This document shows, piece by piece, positions 15,927 through 22,903 of a stretch of 29,345 nucleotides of DNA; within the stretch, counting starts at the first letter, position 1; each line of letters opens with the position of its first letter. A model generated the notes under the pieces. The model was not told where the DNA came from. It did not search any database and was given only the letters and a program-made list of their open reading frames with translations. The position numbers and the translations under genes are program-made. This DNA is from Parafrigoribacterium_A sp035571875 (GTDB lineage Bacteria > Actinomycetota > Actinomycetes > Actinomycetales > Microbacteriaceae), in assembly GCA_035571875.1 (NCBI GenBank), contig DATNBR010000028.1, positions 1 to 29,345 on the forward strand. Reading direction: 5' to 3'.

Positions 15927-16619
15927 ATGGCGGATCTCATTGACACCACTGAGATGTATCTGCGCACCATCTACGAGCTCGAAGAAGAGAACATCATCCC
16001 GCTTCGGGCTCGCATTTCTGAGCGCCTCGGCCACTCCGGCCCCACCGTGTCGCAGACCGTCGGTCGCATGGAACGCGACGGTCTCGTCGTGGTCGAGGGC
16101 GACCGCCACCTCGTGCTCACCGAGGAGGGTCGCAGCAAGGCCGTGCACGTCATGCGCAAGCACCGCCTCGCCGAGCGACTGCTCGCGGATGTCATCGGCC
16201 TCGACTGGGCGCTCGTGCACGAGGAGGCATGCCGCTGGGAGCATGTGATGAGCGAGCAGGTGGAGCGCCGCATTCTCGAGATGCTCGAGCATCCCACGCA
16301 CTCGCCCTACGGCAACCCGATCCCCGGGCTCGACGAGCTCGGCGCCACCGACACCGGCAAATTCGCGGATGGCGTGGTCAACATCGTCAACTACGTGCTC
16401 GGCGCGGTCGGCCCGATCAAGGGCACCATCCGTCGCCTGGGCGAGCCGGTGCAGTATGAGCCGGAACTGCTGGAGCAGCTTCGCGCCGCGGGAGTGGTTC
16501 CGGGGGCGGCGGCGAGCTTCACCGCATCCGGTTCCTACGTGCTGGTGCAGGTCGAGGGATCGGATGAGGGCCTCGAGCTGCCCAACGAGGTGGCCATCCA
16601 CGTCTACGTGGGCATCTAG
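15927..16619 (+). CDS. dtxR: Iron-dependent transcriptional regulator of the DtxR/IdeR family
   Basis: This 230-residue metalloregulator represses iron-uptake genes when bound to Fe(II). The start at 15927 has a perfect GAAGGAGG site. The N-terminal winged helix (LIDTTEMYLRTIYELEEENI, then GHSGPTVSQTVGRMERDGLV) is nearly that of Corynebacterium DtxR. The metal ligands of that family are all visible: KHRLAE holds the His and Glu of the ancillary site, and EEACRWEH the Cys, Glu and His of the primary site. The last 80 residues form the SH3-like domain ending HVYVGI. The length fits DtxR (226) closely. It is divergent from serC, with an iron box in the shared upstream region. Confidence 0.94.
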   Translation: MADLIDTTEMYLRTIYELEEENIIPLRARISERLGHSGPTVSQTVGRMERDGLVVVEGDRHLVLTEEGRSKAVHVMRKHRLAERLLADVIGLDWALVHEEACRWEHVMSEQVERRILEMLEHPTHSPYGNPIPGLDELGATDTGKFADGVVNIVNYVLGAVGPIKGTIRRLGEPVQYEPELLEQLRAAGVVPGAAASFTASGSYVLVQVEGSDEGLELPNEVAIHVYVGI

Positions 16620-16623
16620 TTCA

Positions 16624-16659
16624 GCGGGTCGAGTAGGCGCGCAGCGCCGTATCATGACC
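16624..16659 (+). repeat. Degenerate copy of the intergenic repeat
   Basis: GCGGGTCGAGTAGG...GCCGTATCATGACCCC, directly after the dtxR stop, is recognisable as a decayed member of the GGTTGAGTAG/GTATCGAAACC family. Its core is GCGCGCAGCGC. Confidence 0.65.
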
Positions 16660-16773
16660 CCACGCGCGAGCTTAACGAACGGTAACGGGCGGCGCGCCCC
16701 GGTCAACCGCACCCCCGTTCTTGCGTTAATCTGGAACCCTCGCAATTCTGAGAGCCATTTTTCGGGAGAGTCG

Positions 16774-16887
16774 ATGTCGAACCGCCGCAGCATCCAAGCC
16801 TTGGATGTCTGCGGCCTTTTTTACATACGGCACTGTTGCCAGCCGTGCGGCCCTGCCGCGCGCGAATCGAGCACTGTCGTTTTCTGA
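16774..16887 (+). CDS. Possible 37-residue leader peptide ORF
   Basis: An ATG at 16774 follows GGGAGAG at good spacing and opens a 37-codon frame (MSNRRSIQALDVCGLF at the start). Codons 4-16 lie inside the first terminator hairpin, and the stop codon falls in the second. This is the arrangement of a translated leader controlling attenuation, but no run of regulatory codons stands out beyond two consecutive Arg codons and four Cys. It may be a chance frame in a non-coding leader. Confidence 0.3.
   Translation: MSNRRSIQALDVCGLFYIRHCCQPCGPAARESSTVVF
16784..16822 (+). terminator. Intrinsic terminator 1 of a tandem pair
   Basis: A 14-bp stem (GCCGCAGCATCCAA with TTGGATG-T-CTGCGGC, one bulged T) closes a 3-base loop and is followed by C and six T. 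It is about 165 bp after the dtxR stop and about 160 bp before the HNH gene. Confidence 0.88.
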
Positions 16888-16899
16888 CAGTGCTTTTTT
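16870..16899 (+). terminator. Intrinsic terminator 2 of a tandem pair
   Basis: A perfect 9-bp stem (AGCACTGTC with GACAGTGCT, 7-base loop) ends in six T. A second GCACTGT at 16830-16836 could pair with the right arm instead, giving an alternative fold. Confidence 0.88.
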
Positions 16900-16980
16900 G
16901 GTTGGCAGCGGATCTCTCGGCGCTCAGGAGCGTGAGGTGCATCGAACCACCTGGAAGCCGTCCAGGGGATTGTCGATTGG

Positions 16981-17484
16981 ATGAGAATGCGCACGCTGGT
17001 CCTCAACGCGGGCTTTGAGCCCCTCGCCGTGGTGTCGTTCAAGCGGGCACTGGTGCTCGTGATGAATGAGAAGGCGACGGTCGTCGCTGCGGATGCCGAG
17101 CATCCGATCGTAGGTTCGTCCGGTTCGTGGGCGCGCCCTTCGGTGATCGTGCTCACGCGCTACGTGCGGATTCCGATGTCGCGGCTGATCCCGGTGTCGC
17201 GCCGGGGTGTGCTGCGGCGGGACAACCAGCACTGCGCCTACTGCGGCGGCTCGGCGAACACGATCGACCACGTGCAGCCGCGCTCGCGTGGCGGTGCGGA
17301 CAGCTGGGAGAACCTGGTGGCCTGCTGCCTGCGCTGCAACAACAAGAAGGGCGACCGCACCCTCGCCGAGATGGGCTGGACCCTGCGCATCCGCCCCCGC
17401 GCCCCGCACGGCACTTCGTGGATGGTCCGCGGCATAGAGCGCGACGTGCCCGGATGGGAAGAGTACCTGGCCCCCGCCGCCTAG
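16981..17484 (+). CDS. HNH endonuclease-domain protein (actinobacterial core family)
   Basis: This 167-residue protein starts at the ATG at 16981 (the ATG at 16987 is possible too). The N-terminal part (RTLVLNAGFEPLAVVSFKRA) is the conserved leader of a widespread actinobacterial HNH family. The nuclease fold is at about residues 84-124: CAYCGG and CLRCNNKK supply four zinc-binding Cys, and IDHVQPRSRGG and SWENLVACC the HNH His and Asn residues. The family is chromosomal and present as a single copy in many relatives, so it is probably a housekeeping nuclease and not a homing enzyme. Its substrate is unknown. The tandem terminators upstream suggest regulated or independently started transcription. 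Confidence 0.88.
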   Translation: MRMRTLVLNAGFEPLAVVSFKRALVLVMNEKATVVAADAEHPIVGSSGSWARPSVIVLTRYVRIPMSRLIPVSRRGVLRRDNQHCAYCGGSANTIDHVQPRSRGGADSWENLVACCLRCNNKKGDRTLAEMGWTLRIRPRAPHGTSWMVRGIERDVPGWEEYLAPAA

Positions 17485-17490
17485 TTACAC

Positions 17491-17641
17491 GCGGGTTGAG
17501 TAGGCCGCCCGCGGCCGTATCGAAACCTGTACGCGGGTTGAGTAGGCTGTCCACTTTTCACGCGGGTTGAGTAGGCCGTCCACGGCCGTATCGAAACCTG
17601 TACGCGGGTTGAGTAGCTCGCGCAGCGAGCGTATCGAAACC
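17491..17641 (+). repeat. Intergenic palindromic repeats, cluster C (three full copies and one half copy)
   Basis: There are four units, all in the same direction, separated by TGTAC or similar. They are 17491-17527, 17533-17554 (left half only, ending CTGTCCAC), 17562-17598 and 17604-17641. Cores are GCCGCCCGCGGCC, GGCTGTCC (cut), GCCGTCCACGGCC and CTCGCGCAGCGAGC. The head-to-tail order suggests growth by slippage or unequal exchange, unlike clusters A and B. Confidence 0.85.
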
Positions 17642-17678
17642 TCTCTCCTCGGATGCTCCCGCTAGACTTTCCAAGCCA

Positions 17679-17753
17679 GCCTCTGTAGCTCAATGGAAGA
17701 GCAGTTCCGTCCTAAGGAAACGGTTGGGGGTTCGAGTCCCTCCAGGGGCACCA
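17679..17753 (+). tRNA. tRNA-Arg (anticodon CCT)
   Basis: A full cloverleaf is visible. The acceptor is GCCTCTG paired with CAGGGGC (one G-T), and the D arm is GCTC/GAGC. The anticodon loop GTCCTAA has CCT at positions 34-36, reading AGG. The T arm is GGGGG/CCCTC around TTCGAGT, and the molecule ends in A plus encoded CCA. The first anticodon-stem pair is a G-A mismatch (27-43). The last two bases of CCA come from, or directly abut, an IS481-type insertion that duplicated the acceptor end. Confidence 0.92.
17739..17751. repeat. Left copy of 13-bp target-site duplication
   Basis: CCTCCAGGGGCAC at the 3' end of tRNA-Arg recurs exactly at 19042-19054 on the far side of the IS element. It includes the whole 3' acceptor strand. 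Confidence 0.8.
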
Positions 17754-17797
17754 TGTGATGAGTCGGGACATGTGTCTCAGATGAGTCGCGAGATATG

Positions 17798-18007
17798 TCA
17801 CGAGGGGCCCGGCCATCGGCCGGGCTTTTTCATGTTGTTGCGCCAGTAGCTTCGTTCGGGGTTGATGGTGGTGGTTGCGATGATTTCGCCGGTGTCGAGG
17901 TGGATGACGGTGACGGTGGTTTCGTCGATGAGGGCGATGACGCGTTTGCCTCGATGGTCTGCGCCGATGCCGAGGTGGTGCATTCGACCGGCTCTGCGGA
18001 GACTCAT
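17798..18007 (-). CDS. IS481 transposase C-terminal segment in a separate frame
   Basis: This 69-residue reading frame begins with an ATG overlapping the transposase stop (AAATGA). The sequence LRRAGRMHHLGIGADHRGKR, then IHLDTGEIIATTTINPE, is what normally forms the C-terminal tail of long IS481 transposases directly after their GK-x-LRRAGR junction. It is therefore the displaced end of the transposase and not an independent protein. A single -1 shift on GGC-AAA-TGA would join the two parts exactly. It may be made by frameshifting or coupled re-initiation, or be the product of a 1-base deletion. Confidence 0.75.
   Translation of the reverse strand: MSLRRAGRMHHLGIGADHRGKRVIALIDETTVTVIHLDTGEIIATTTINPERSYWRNNMKKPGRWPGPS
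17807..17830 (+). terminator. Terminator at the IS left end reading from the tRNA side
   Basis: GCCCGGCC-ATC-GGCCGGGC followed by five T is a compact intrinsic terminator on the plus strand, inside the IS. It would stop tRNA-Arg transcripts from entering the element antisense to the transposase. Confidence 0.85.
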
Positions 18008-18969
18008 TTGCCGTTGTCTCCGACGTGGTCGTAGCGGAGACGGAAGTGTCCCTCGCGGGCGGATGCGGGGAAGGCTTTCGGGGTGGCGCGGTAGGCGGTT
18101 CCGGGTGTCGTGCGTTCGTTGCTGCGGTGTGGGCGATGCTCGTTGTAATGGTCTCGGAAGTGGTCGAGCTGGTGCTGGAGTTCCTGAATTGTCGTCGCTG
18201 CTGGTCTCGCAGTGAGCCAGCGTTTCAGGGTTTGGTGGAAGCGTTCTATCTTGCCTTGAGTTTGCGGATGGCCTGGCGATCCGGTTTTCTGGTGGGTTCC
18301 CAGCAGTGGTAGTAGGTATTCGAACGCGTTGCGGCCGCCGAATCGTGTGGTGTAAACCCGTCCGTTATCGGTCAGCGTCGAGGCGGGTATGCCGTGTTCG
18401 TCGGTGATAGCGAGGAACGTTGTCACGACGTCGTCGCCGGTGACGGGTCGGTGGGCGGTGCAGGAGAGCAGGTAGCGGGAGTGGTCGTCGAGCCAGTTCA
18501 GGATCTCGATATCGGTGCCATCGGTGAGGCGCCAGTGGGTGAAGTCAGACTGCCAGGTCTCGTTGGGTTGCTCCGCTTCGAAGCGGATGTAGGAGGATTT
18601 CGGCCGTTTGCGTGGTTCGGGTGTGATCAGTGCCGCGGTGTGCAGGATGCGGCGGATCGTCGAGGTCGACGGGACGTGAAGTCGCTCTTGTTCGAGATGC
18701 CAGGCGATCGTAACCGGGCCAGCGTCGAGTCCTTGCGCAGTGAGCTGCTGGCGCAATTCGATGATTCGGGCGCGGAGCGCGGCTGGCGTGGCAGAGGGGT
18801 TGCTGCGCGGTCGTCGAGACCGAGGCTCGAGAGCGTCCAACCCATCCAGTCGGTAGCGGGCCAGAAGACGATGTAGCTGTCGGCGCGAGATTCCGTACTG
18901 GACAGCCGCTTCCGCGACCGTGAGTTGCTTGGCGACGATTTTCAGGACAACGACGCGATGCTTCGACAT
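18004..18969 (-). CDS. IS481-family DDE transposase (main frame)
   Basis: This 321-residue transposase has an N-terminal helix-turn-helix (LTVAEAAVQYGISRRQLHRLL, residues about 16-36), then an HTH-like arm, and an RNase-H-fold catalytic core. The DDE triad is D142 (WQSDFTHW), D201 (TLTDNGRVY) and E242 (KIERFHQ), with 40 residues between the last two. It inserts the element by cutting and joining DNA ends. The frame ends at TGA within AAATGA, just before the usual C-terminal tail (encoded at 17798-18007 in another frame), so the protein lacks about 65 residues unless a -1 shift occurs. Confidence 0.92.
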   Translation of the reverse strand: MSKHRVVVLKIVAKQLTVAEAAVQYGISRRQLHRLLARYRLDGLDALEPRSRRPRSNPSATPAALRARIIELRQQLTAQGLDAGPVTIAWHLEQERLHVPSTSTIRRILHTAALITPEPRKRPKSSYIRFEAEQPNETWQSDFTHWRLTDGTDIEILNWLDDHSRYLLSCTAHRPVTGDDVVTTFLAITDEHGIPASTLTDNGRVYTTRFGGRNAFEYLLPLLGTHQKTGSPGHPQTQGKIERFHQTLKRWLTARPAATTIQELQHQLDHFRDHYNEHRPHRSNERTTPGTAYRATPKAFPASAREGHFRLRYDHVGDNGK

Positions 18970-19041
18970 GCCAGTGACTGTGACGTATGTCGCGACTCAT
19001 CAGCGACCTGTCACCTGTGACACATGTCCTGAACTCAGACA

Positions 19042-19054
19042 CCTCCAGGGGCAC
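19042..19054. repeat. Right copy of 13-bp target-site duplication
   Basis: CCTCCAGGGGCAC follows the IS right end (…CAGACA) and repeats the tRNA-Arg acceptor end at 17739-17751. The bases after it (TGACTATTC) are the probable original downstream sequence of the tRNA gene. Confidence 0.8.
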
Positions 19055-19218
19055 TGACTATTCTCATTTATTAGGGGGCGCTCGAGGTGTCCTGCTTTCC
19101 CGGGCTTGGTGCCGAGGCTGCCCGGGCAGAAGAAATACTCCTGAGAGAGTCTCACTGATTCGAGCACTTCGGTTCTTCAATGACGCGAAACCGTCGGAGG
19201 AACGAGTACGTTTGCGCC
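19055..19218 (+). other. A/T-richer leader region before hamA
   Basis: This 160-bp stretch between the IS and the defence genes begins TGACTATTCTCATTTATTAG, A/T-rich for this genome, and contains CCCGGGC...GCCCGGG, an inverted pair around 19098-19126. A GGAGG at 19196-19200 is too far from the ATG at 19219. I see no convincing promoter, but hamA transcription must begin here or further left. Confidence 0.35.
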
Positions 19219-20166
19219 ATGCCCGAATTAACCGTCGACGCCGACTGGATTCGCAGAACTTTCGACACGCTCGCGCGGGGTTCCCGCGAGGACTTGAAAT
19301 CCTACTTGGACTCGGTGGGCGCCCCGGTCGAGGTCAGCGAGTCAGGGGTCCGCATTCGGACACATTGGCTGCCGTTCGACGGAAATTCGCGTCCTCGTCT
19401 AAATCAGCTAGCCGAGCGCCTGGCCGAAGAGACCATGGCATATTGCATCCCTAGATCCCGTATTGAGGAAGCCCTCGACCATGCAGCAGCGACAGGATCC
19501 CCAAACCGTCTGTCTCGTCTCGAGAGGGAGGCGCGCGATCTTTTCGTGAAAGCCGCCGGATCGGGCGAGGGCGGCGAATTACTCCTCTACTCCTTGTTGG
19601 AGTCGTCGCTCGGAATCCCACAGATTCTCTGCAAGATGGCGCTGAAAACAAGCAGCAACATGCACATCCATGGTGTCGACGGCGTGCACGCTCAATTTAC
19701 CGACCGCGGCAATCTCGCAATCTACTGGGGCGAGTCAAAAGTTTGGGCGACTTTCAACGCCGCCATGTCTGCCTGCTTCGAAAGCGTGAAGGCGTTCTTG
19801 ACGGACGACGGAACAGGCGCGCTCAATCGCGACATGTTGCTTGCTCGAGACAATTTGGACGTGCGTGACCGCGACCTGACGCTGGAGCTCGTCAAGTACT
19901 TCGACAACGACCAGCCGCAGTCGCAAAATGTCGAAATGCGTGCCGCGTGCTTGATCGGGTTCGGGCTAGACGAGTACGCGAGCCCATTCGACGGGGACGG
20001 CGCCTTGACGCGAGAGACTATCGTTCAGATCGAGAACTGGGTCTCGGCAATTAAGACGCGAACACAGCGGCTCGGTATCAGCGAATTCGTCATCGAAATT
20101 TTTTGCATCCCTTTCCCCTCTGCCGAGGAGTTCAGAGTGGCAATGATGAGGGCGCTCGGCCAATGA
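19219..20166 (+). CDS. hamA: Hachiman defence protein HamA (DUF1837 nuclease)
   Basis: This 315-residue protein is the nuclease/effector half of the Hachiman anti-phage system. The DUF1837 core runs from about residue 104: GEGGELLLYSLLESSLGIP at 116-134, SSNMHIHGVDGVHA at 145-158, then LAIYWGESK at 166-174. The Asp154...Glu172-x-Lys174 arrangement is a PD-(D/E)XK nuclease site, consistent with published descriptions of HamA as a DNA nuclease held by HamB. The N-terminal 100 residues are not recognised. The start is uncertain: the ATG at 19219 is used here, but one at 19180 is in frame and neither has a good ribosome site. TTA codons for leucine (for example residue 4) are rare in such genomes and suggest transfer. 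Its stop overlaps hamB by ATGA. Confidence 0.88.
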   Translation: MPELTVDADWIRRTFDTLARGSREDLKSYLDSVGAPVEVSESGVRIRTHWLPFDGNSRPRLNQLAERLAEETMAYCIPRSRIEEALDHAAATGSPNRLSRLEREARDLFVKAAGSGEGGELLLYSLLESSLGIPQILCKMALKTSSNMHIHGVDGVHAQFTDRGNLAIYWGESKVWATFNAAMSACFESVKAFLTDDGTGALNRDMLLARDNLDVRDRDLTLELVKYFDNDQPQSQNVEMRAACLIGFGLDEYASPFDGDGALTRETIVQIENWVSAIKTRTQRLGISEFVIEIFCIPFPSAEEFRVAMMRALGQ

Positions 20167-22703
20167 CGGAGTACTGGGCCGACGTCGCGCAGCTTCGCAT
20201 GTTCAGTGACCCTATTGGCGAATTGGCAGTTCGCTCTGTACTTGCGTCATTCCCGGGGGTAACTCGGACGAGTGTACCGGGCGAAATCGACTGGAATCGT
20301 GCGCTCCTTGCCGCATCCTTAGCCGCTCCAGACGCGTCAGAGGAAGTTTTTGATGGCTCTCTGCGGATAGCGCAGGGTTGCCTTCAGTCCGCGGACACTA
20401 GCCCATCTCAAAGAGACGCCGCAGCGGTTGTTCTCACGCGGTTAGGTAATCTTCGTTCGACTGCCCTCGCTCAAGATAAAGGACTTCTCGAGGGCGGCGT
20501 GGTCGATCGCGTGTCGTTTCCCCTCCAATTGGACATGTCCCGTCGCCGTATGACGCTAGAAATTGAGACGGATTCGGGTGAGCTGATTTCGGTAAACCCG
20601 TTTCAAGCCGATTTTTGGGCGGGCGTCTTGAGCGGCGGGTGGGTCAGTGTGTCCGCGCCGACTTCCGCCGGTAAGTCGTTTATCGTCCGGAAGTGGATTG
20701 AGGAGCAATTCGCGGCTCGCGAAGAATTCACTGCCGTTTACGTGGTTCCTACGAGAGCGCTCATCGACGAAGTCAGCTCGGACTTGGCGACTGACCTTGT
20801 GGATGCTGACATCTTCAGCCTGCCGTGGGACAAAAGGATAGCTACTTCGGCGAAGCGGATCTTCGTACTCACTCAAGAACGTCTGCACCTGCTCGAAAAC
20901 AAGTTTCCCAACTTCGCTCCTGAGGTTGTGTTCGTGGACGAGGCACACAAGATCGGCGACGGCCCAAGAGGGGTCTTGCTTCAACGAGTACTCGACGAAT
21001 TGTCCTCCAGACGCTCGACCGTACAAGTAGTCTTCGCGAGCCCTCTAACCTCGAACCCGGAAATCTTGTTGGACGCCGCCCCGGGTGACACCGCGACGAT
21101 TTCAAGCGAGATGCTCACTGTGAACCAGAATCTCCTTTACGCGGACCAGGTTCGCGGACGGCCCACACAATGGACTTGCACCGTCATCGTTGCGGGAACC
21201 CCGGTACCGGTTGGGTCGTTCAACCTGCCCGCGCGGCCCCAACCAGCGAGTAAGCGCTTGCCGCTTGTTGCAGTCGCGCTTGGCGGGGAAGACACCGGGA
21301 ACGTTGTCTACGCGAACACTGCCGCGTCAGCTGAGGACATGGGCGACCTGATCTATGACCTGCTTGGCGCAGACTCTGACCTCTCGGGCGATCCAGACGT
21401 TTCGGCGCTGCGCGACCTCGTACTGAAGACAGTCCATCCGAATTATCGACTGCGGCGTCAGCTCGCACGCGGGGTCGCATTCCACTATGGAAACATGCCG
21501 CTCCTTGTCCGAGAAGCGATTGAGTCGCTGTTTCGCATCGGGAAGTTGCGGTATCTCGTGTGCACGTCCACCCTGCTCGAAGGTGTGAATCTGCCCTGCA
21601 AGAACCTCTTCGTGCGTGCCCCACGGAGAGGCAACGGACATCCCATGACGCCCGGTGATTTTTGGAATCTCGCTGGGCGCGCCGGCCGATGGGGTATTGA
21701 GTTTCAGGGCAACATCGTGTGTGTTGACGTGTCGGCGGCGAACGCATGGGAGAACGTTCCACTCAAACGTGATCGTCAAACGATTGCTAGATCAGCCTCA
21801 GCGGTAATGGACTCGATCGAAGATTTTCTCGGCTACATTTCGCGGGGAACTCCGCTGGAAATGTCCCGGGCGAATCGAAGTCTCGAAGCCACGTACAGCC
21901 TCCTAAGTGCCTGGATGGTGCAGGGGCGACAACTAGACGAACTCCCTTGGATGCGCGGGAACTCCGGACTCCCTCGACTTGAGGCGGTCATGGCGGACTC
22001 CCTCGAGTTGCTTAGAATCCCTAGCTCGCTCATAGTTCGGCACGCCGGCATTAGTGCGGTATCCATGGACCGTCTCGCCGCATGGTTTTCGTCGGTTGAC
22101 GACCTCACGCGATACCAACTTCCTCTTCCTGAAAGCGACGATTTTGTAGACGCACTTATTGAAGCGATGGGACTTATCAATCGCTTTCTCGGCGGCGACT
22201 TTGGCGCGAACAGTGGACACCACTGGCAGTTAGCGGTCTTGATCGCGCGGTGGATGCGCGGCATTCCATTGTCATACCTGATTTCGGACAGAGTCAGCTA
22301 CTTCGCGCGGACCAAACCGAACTTCAACCTGGCTTCGGCCATTCGCAGTGTTATGAACGACATCGAACAGATGGCTAGGTTCCAAGCGCCCTTGTACTTG
22401 ACCTGTTATCTGGATGTGTTGTCGGCCGCTATGCAGCAGCGTGGGCTTCCTGCCGCGACGGAGCCCGACTTCGCGATGATGCTTGAGCTTGGCGTGTCGC
22501 GCGAAACTGAGCTCTCGATGATCAGTTTGGGATTGTCGAGAACGACCGCGGTGGCGCTCTCAGACTTCATTGCCGAAGACACTCTCAGTCCGACCCAGGC
22601 AGTGGAGTGGTTGCGATCCAATGGGGTGGAGAACCTCGACCTTCCAGAACTAATCAAACGAGAAGTACTTCGTGTTCTCGAGCGCTCCGCGCGCATCGTC
22701 TGA
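20163..22703 (+). CDS. hamB: Hachiman defence protein HamB (SF2 Ski2-like helicase)
   Basis: This 846-residue DNA helicase starts at the ATG at 20163, overlapping the hamA stop. All motor motifs are present: a Q-like motif NPFQADFW at 145-152, Walker A APTSAGKS at 165-172, motif Ia VPTRALIDE, Walker B DEAH at 259-262, motif III FASPL at 291-295, motif V CTSTLLEGVNLP at 467-478, and motif VI NLAGRAGRW at 502-510. The arrangement is Ski2/DEAH-like. The last 300 residues are an all-helical accessory region without a known motif. In Hachiman, HamB is thought to scan DNA and release or activate HamA on sensing damaged or phage DNA. Overlapping start and stop codons imply equal production of the two. 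Confidence 0.9.
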   Translation: MTEYWADVAQLRMFSDPIGELAVRSVLASFPGVTRTSVPGEIDWNRALLAASLAAPDASEEVFDGSLRIAQGCLQSADTSPSQRDAAAVVLTRLGNLRSTALAQDKGLLEGGVVDRVSFPLQLDMSRRRMTLEIETDSGELISVNPFQADFWAGVLSGGWVSVSAPTSAGKSFIVRKWIEEQFAAREEFTAVYVVPTRALIDEVSSDLATDLVDADIFSLPWDKRIATSAKRIFVLTQERLHLLENKFPNFAPEVVFVDEAHKIGDGPRGVLLQRVLDELSSRRSTVQVVFASPLTSNPEILLDAAPGDTATISSEMLTVNQNLLYADQVRGRPTQWTCTVIVAGTPVPVGSFNLPARPQPASKRLPLVAVALGGEDTGNVVYANTAASAEDMGDLIYDLLGADSDLSGDPDVSALRDLVLKTVHPNYRLRRQLARGVAFHYGNMPLLVREAIESLFRIGKLRYLVCTSTLLEGVNLPCKNLFVRAPRRGNGHPMTPGDFWNLAGRAGRWGIEFQGNIVCVDVSAANAWENVPLKRDRQTIARSASAVMDSIEDFLGYISRGTPLEMSRANRSLEATYSLLSAWMVQGRQLDELPWMRGNSGLPRLEAVMADSLELLRIPSSLIVRHAGISAVSMDRLAAWFSSVDDLTRYQLPLPESDDFVDALIEAMGLINRFLGGDFGANSGHHWQLAVLIARWMRGIPLSYLISDRVSYFARTKPNFNLASAIRSVMNDIEQMARFQAPLYLTCYLDVLSAAMQQRGLPAATEPDFAMMLELGVSRETELSMISLGLSRTTAVALSDFIAEDTLSPTQAVEWLRSNGVENLDLPELIKREVLRVLERSARIV

Positions 22704-22903
22704 AACATCGACGCGGATCGTCAGTTGGGACCCCCGAGGGTTGTCGGTGGCTCCTAATCTGGGGCGAGAAGGTCGCCCCCAAAGGGCACCGTGGGCTGCT
22801 CAATTGTGTACTCTCTGACTTCAATGTGAGCAGGAGGTTACGGTGCTCGAGCGGTCGCTCGCAGTAAGTCCGCCCGAGCGACCGGGGCATAGCTTGGATT
22901 CAG
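22704..22903 (+). promoter_or_regulatory. Intergenic region with two hairpins between hamB and the kinase-HD gene
   Basis: It contains GGGGCGA-GAAGG-TCGCCCC (22761-22779) and a 10-bp stem CGGTCGCTCG...CGAGCGACCG (22852-22884). Neither is followed by a T-run, so neither is a normal terminator. A strong AGGAGG site precedes a GTG at 22843 that opens a 40-codon frame ending at 22965, which runs into the kinase gene. The region probably holds the kinase-HD promoter, but I cannot place it. Confidence 0.4.

Larger units (their letters stand above)
17754..19041 (-). mobile_element. IS481-family insertion sequence
   Basis: This element of about 1.29 kb has imperfect terminal inverted repeats starting TGT, as usual in IS481. 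The left end holds GGACATGTGTC (17766-17776) and GATGAGTCGCGAGATATGTCAC (17780-17801). The right end holds their inverted partners at 19019-19029 and 18980-19001, the second matching at 20 of 22 bases. The right end has about 14 bp more between the two blocks. A 13-bp direct repeat flanks the element, although 2 bp (CA) separate the left copy from the TGT end, so the left tip may start at 17752. Confidence 0.85.

Noticed and set aside
17491..17641. Possible CRISPR array from the four repeated units
   Set aside because: Spacing is only 3-7 bp, cores differ between units, and no cas genes are present. They are members of the dispersed intergenic repeat family.
17739..19054. attL/attR pair of an integrase-type island
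   Set aside because: The direct repeats tightly flank an IS481 element with inverted ends and no integrase, which fits a target-site duplication better. No third copy is seen near 25870-25920.
22761..22779. Terminator after hamB
   Set aside because: The 7-bp hairpin lacks a T-run on either strand.
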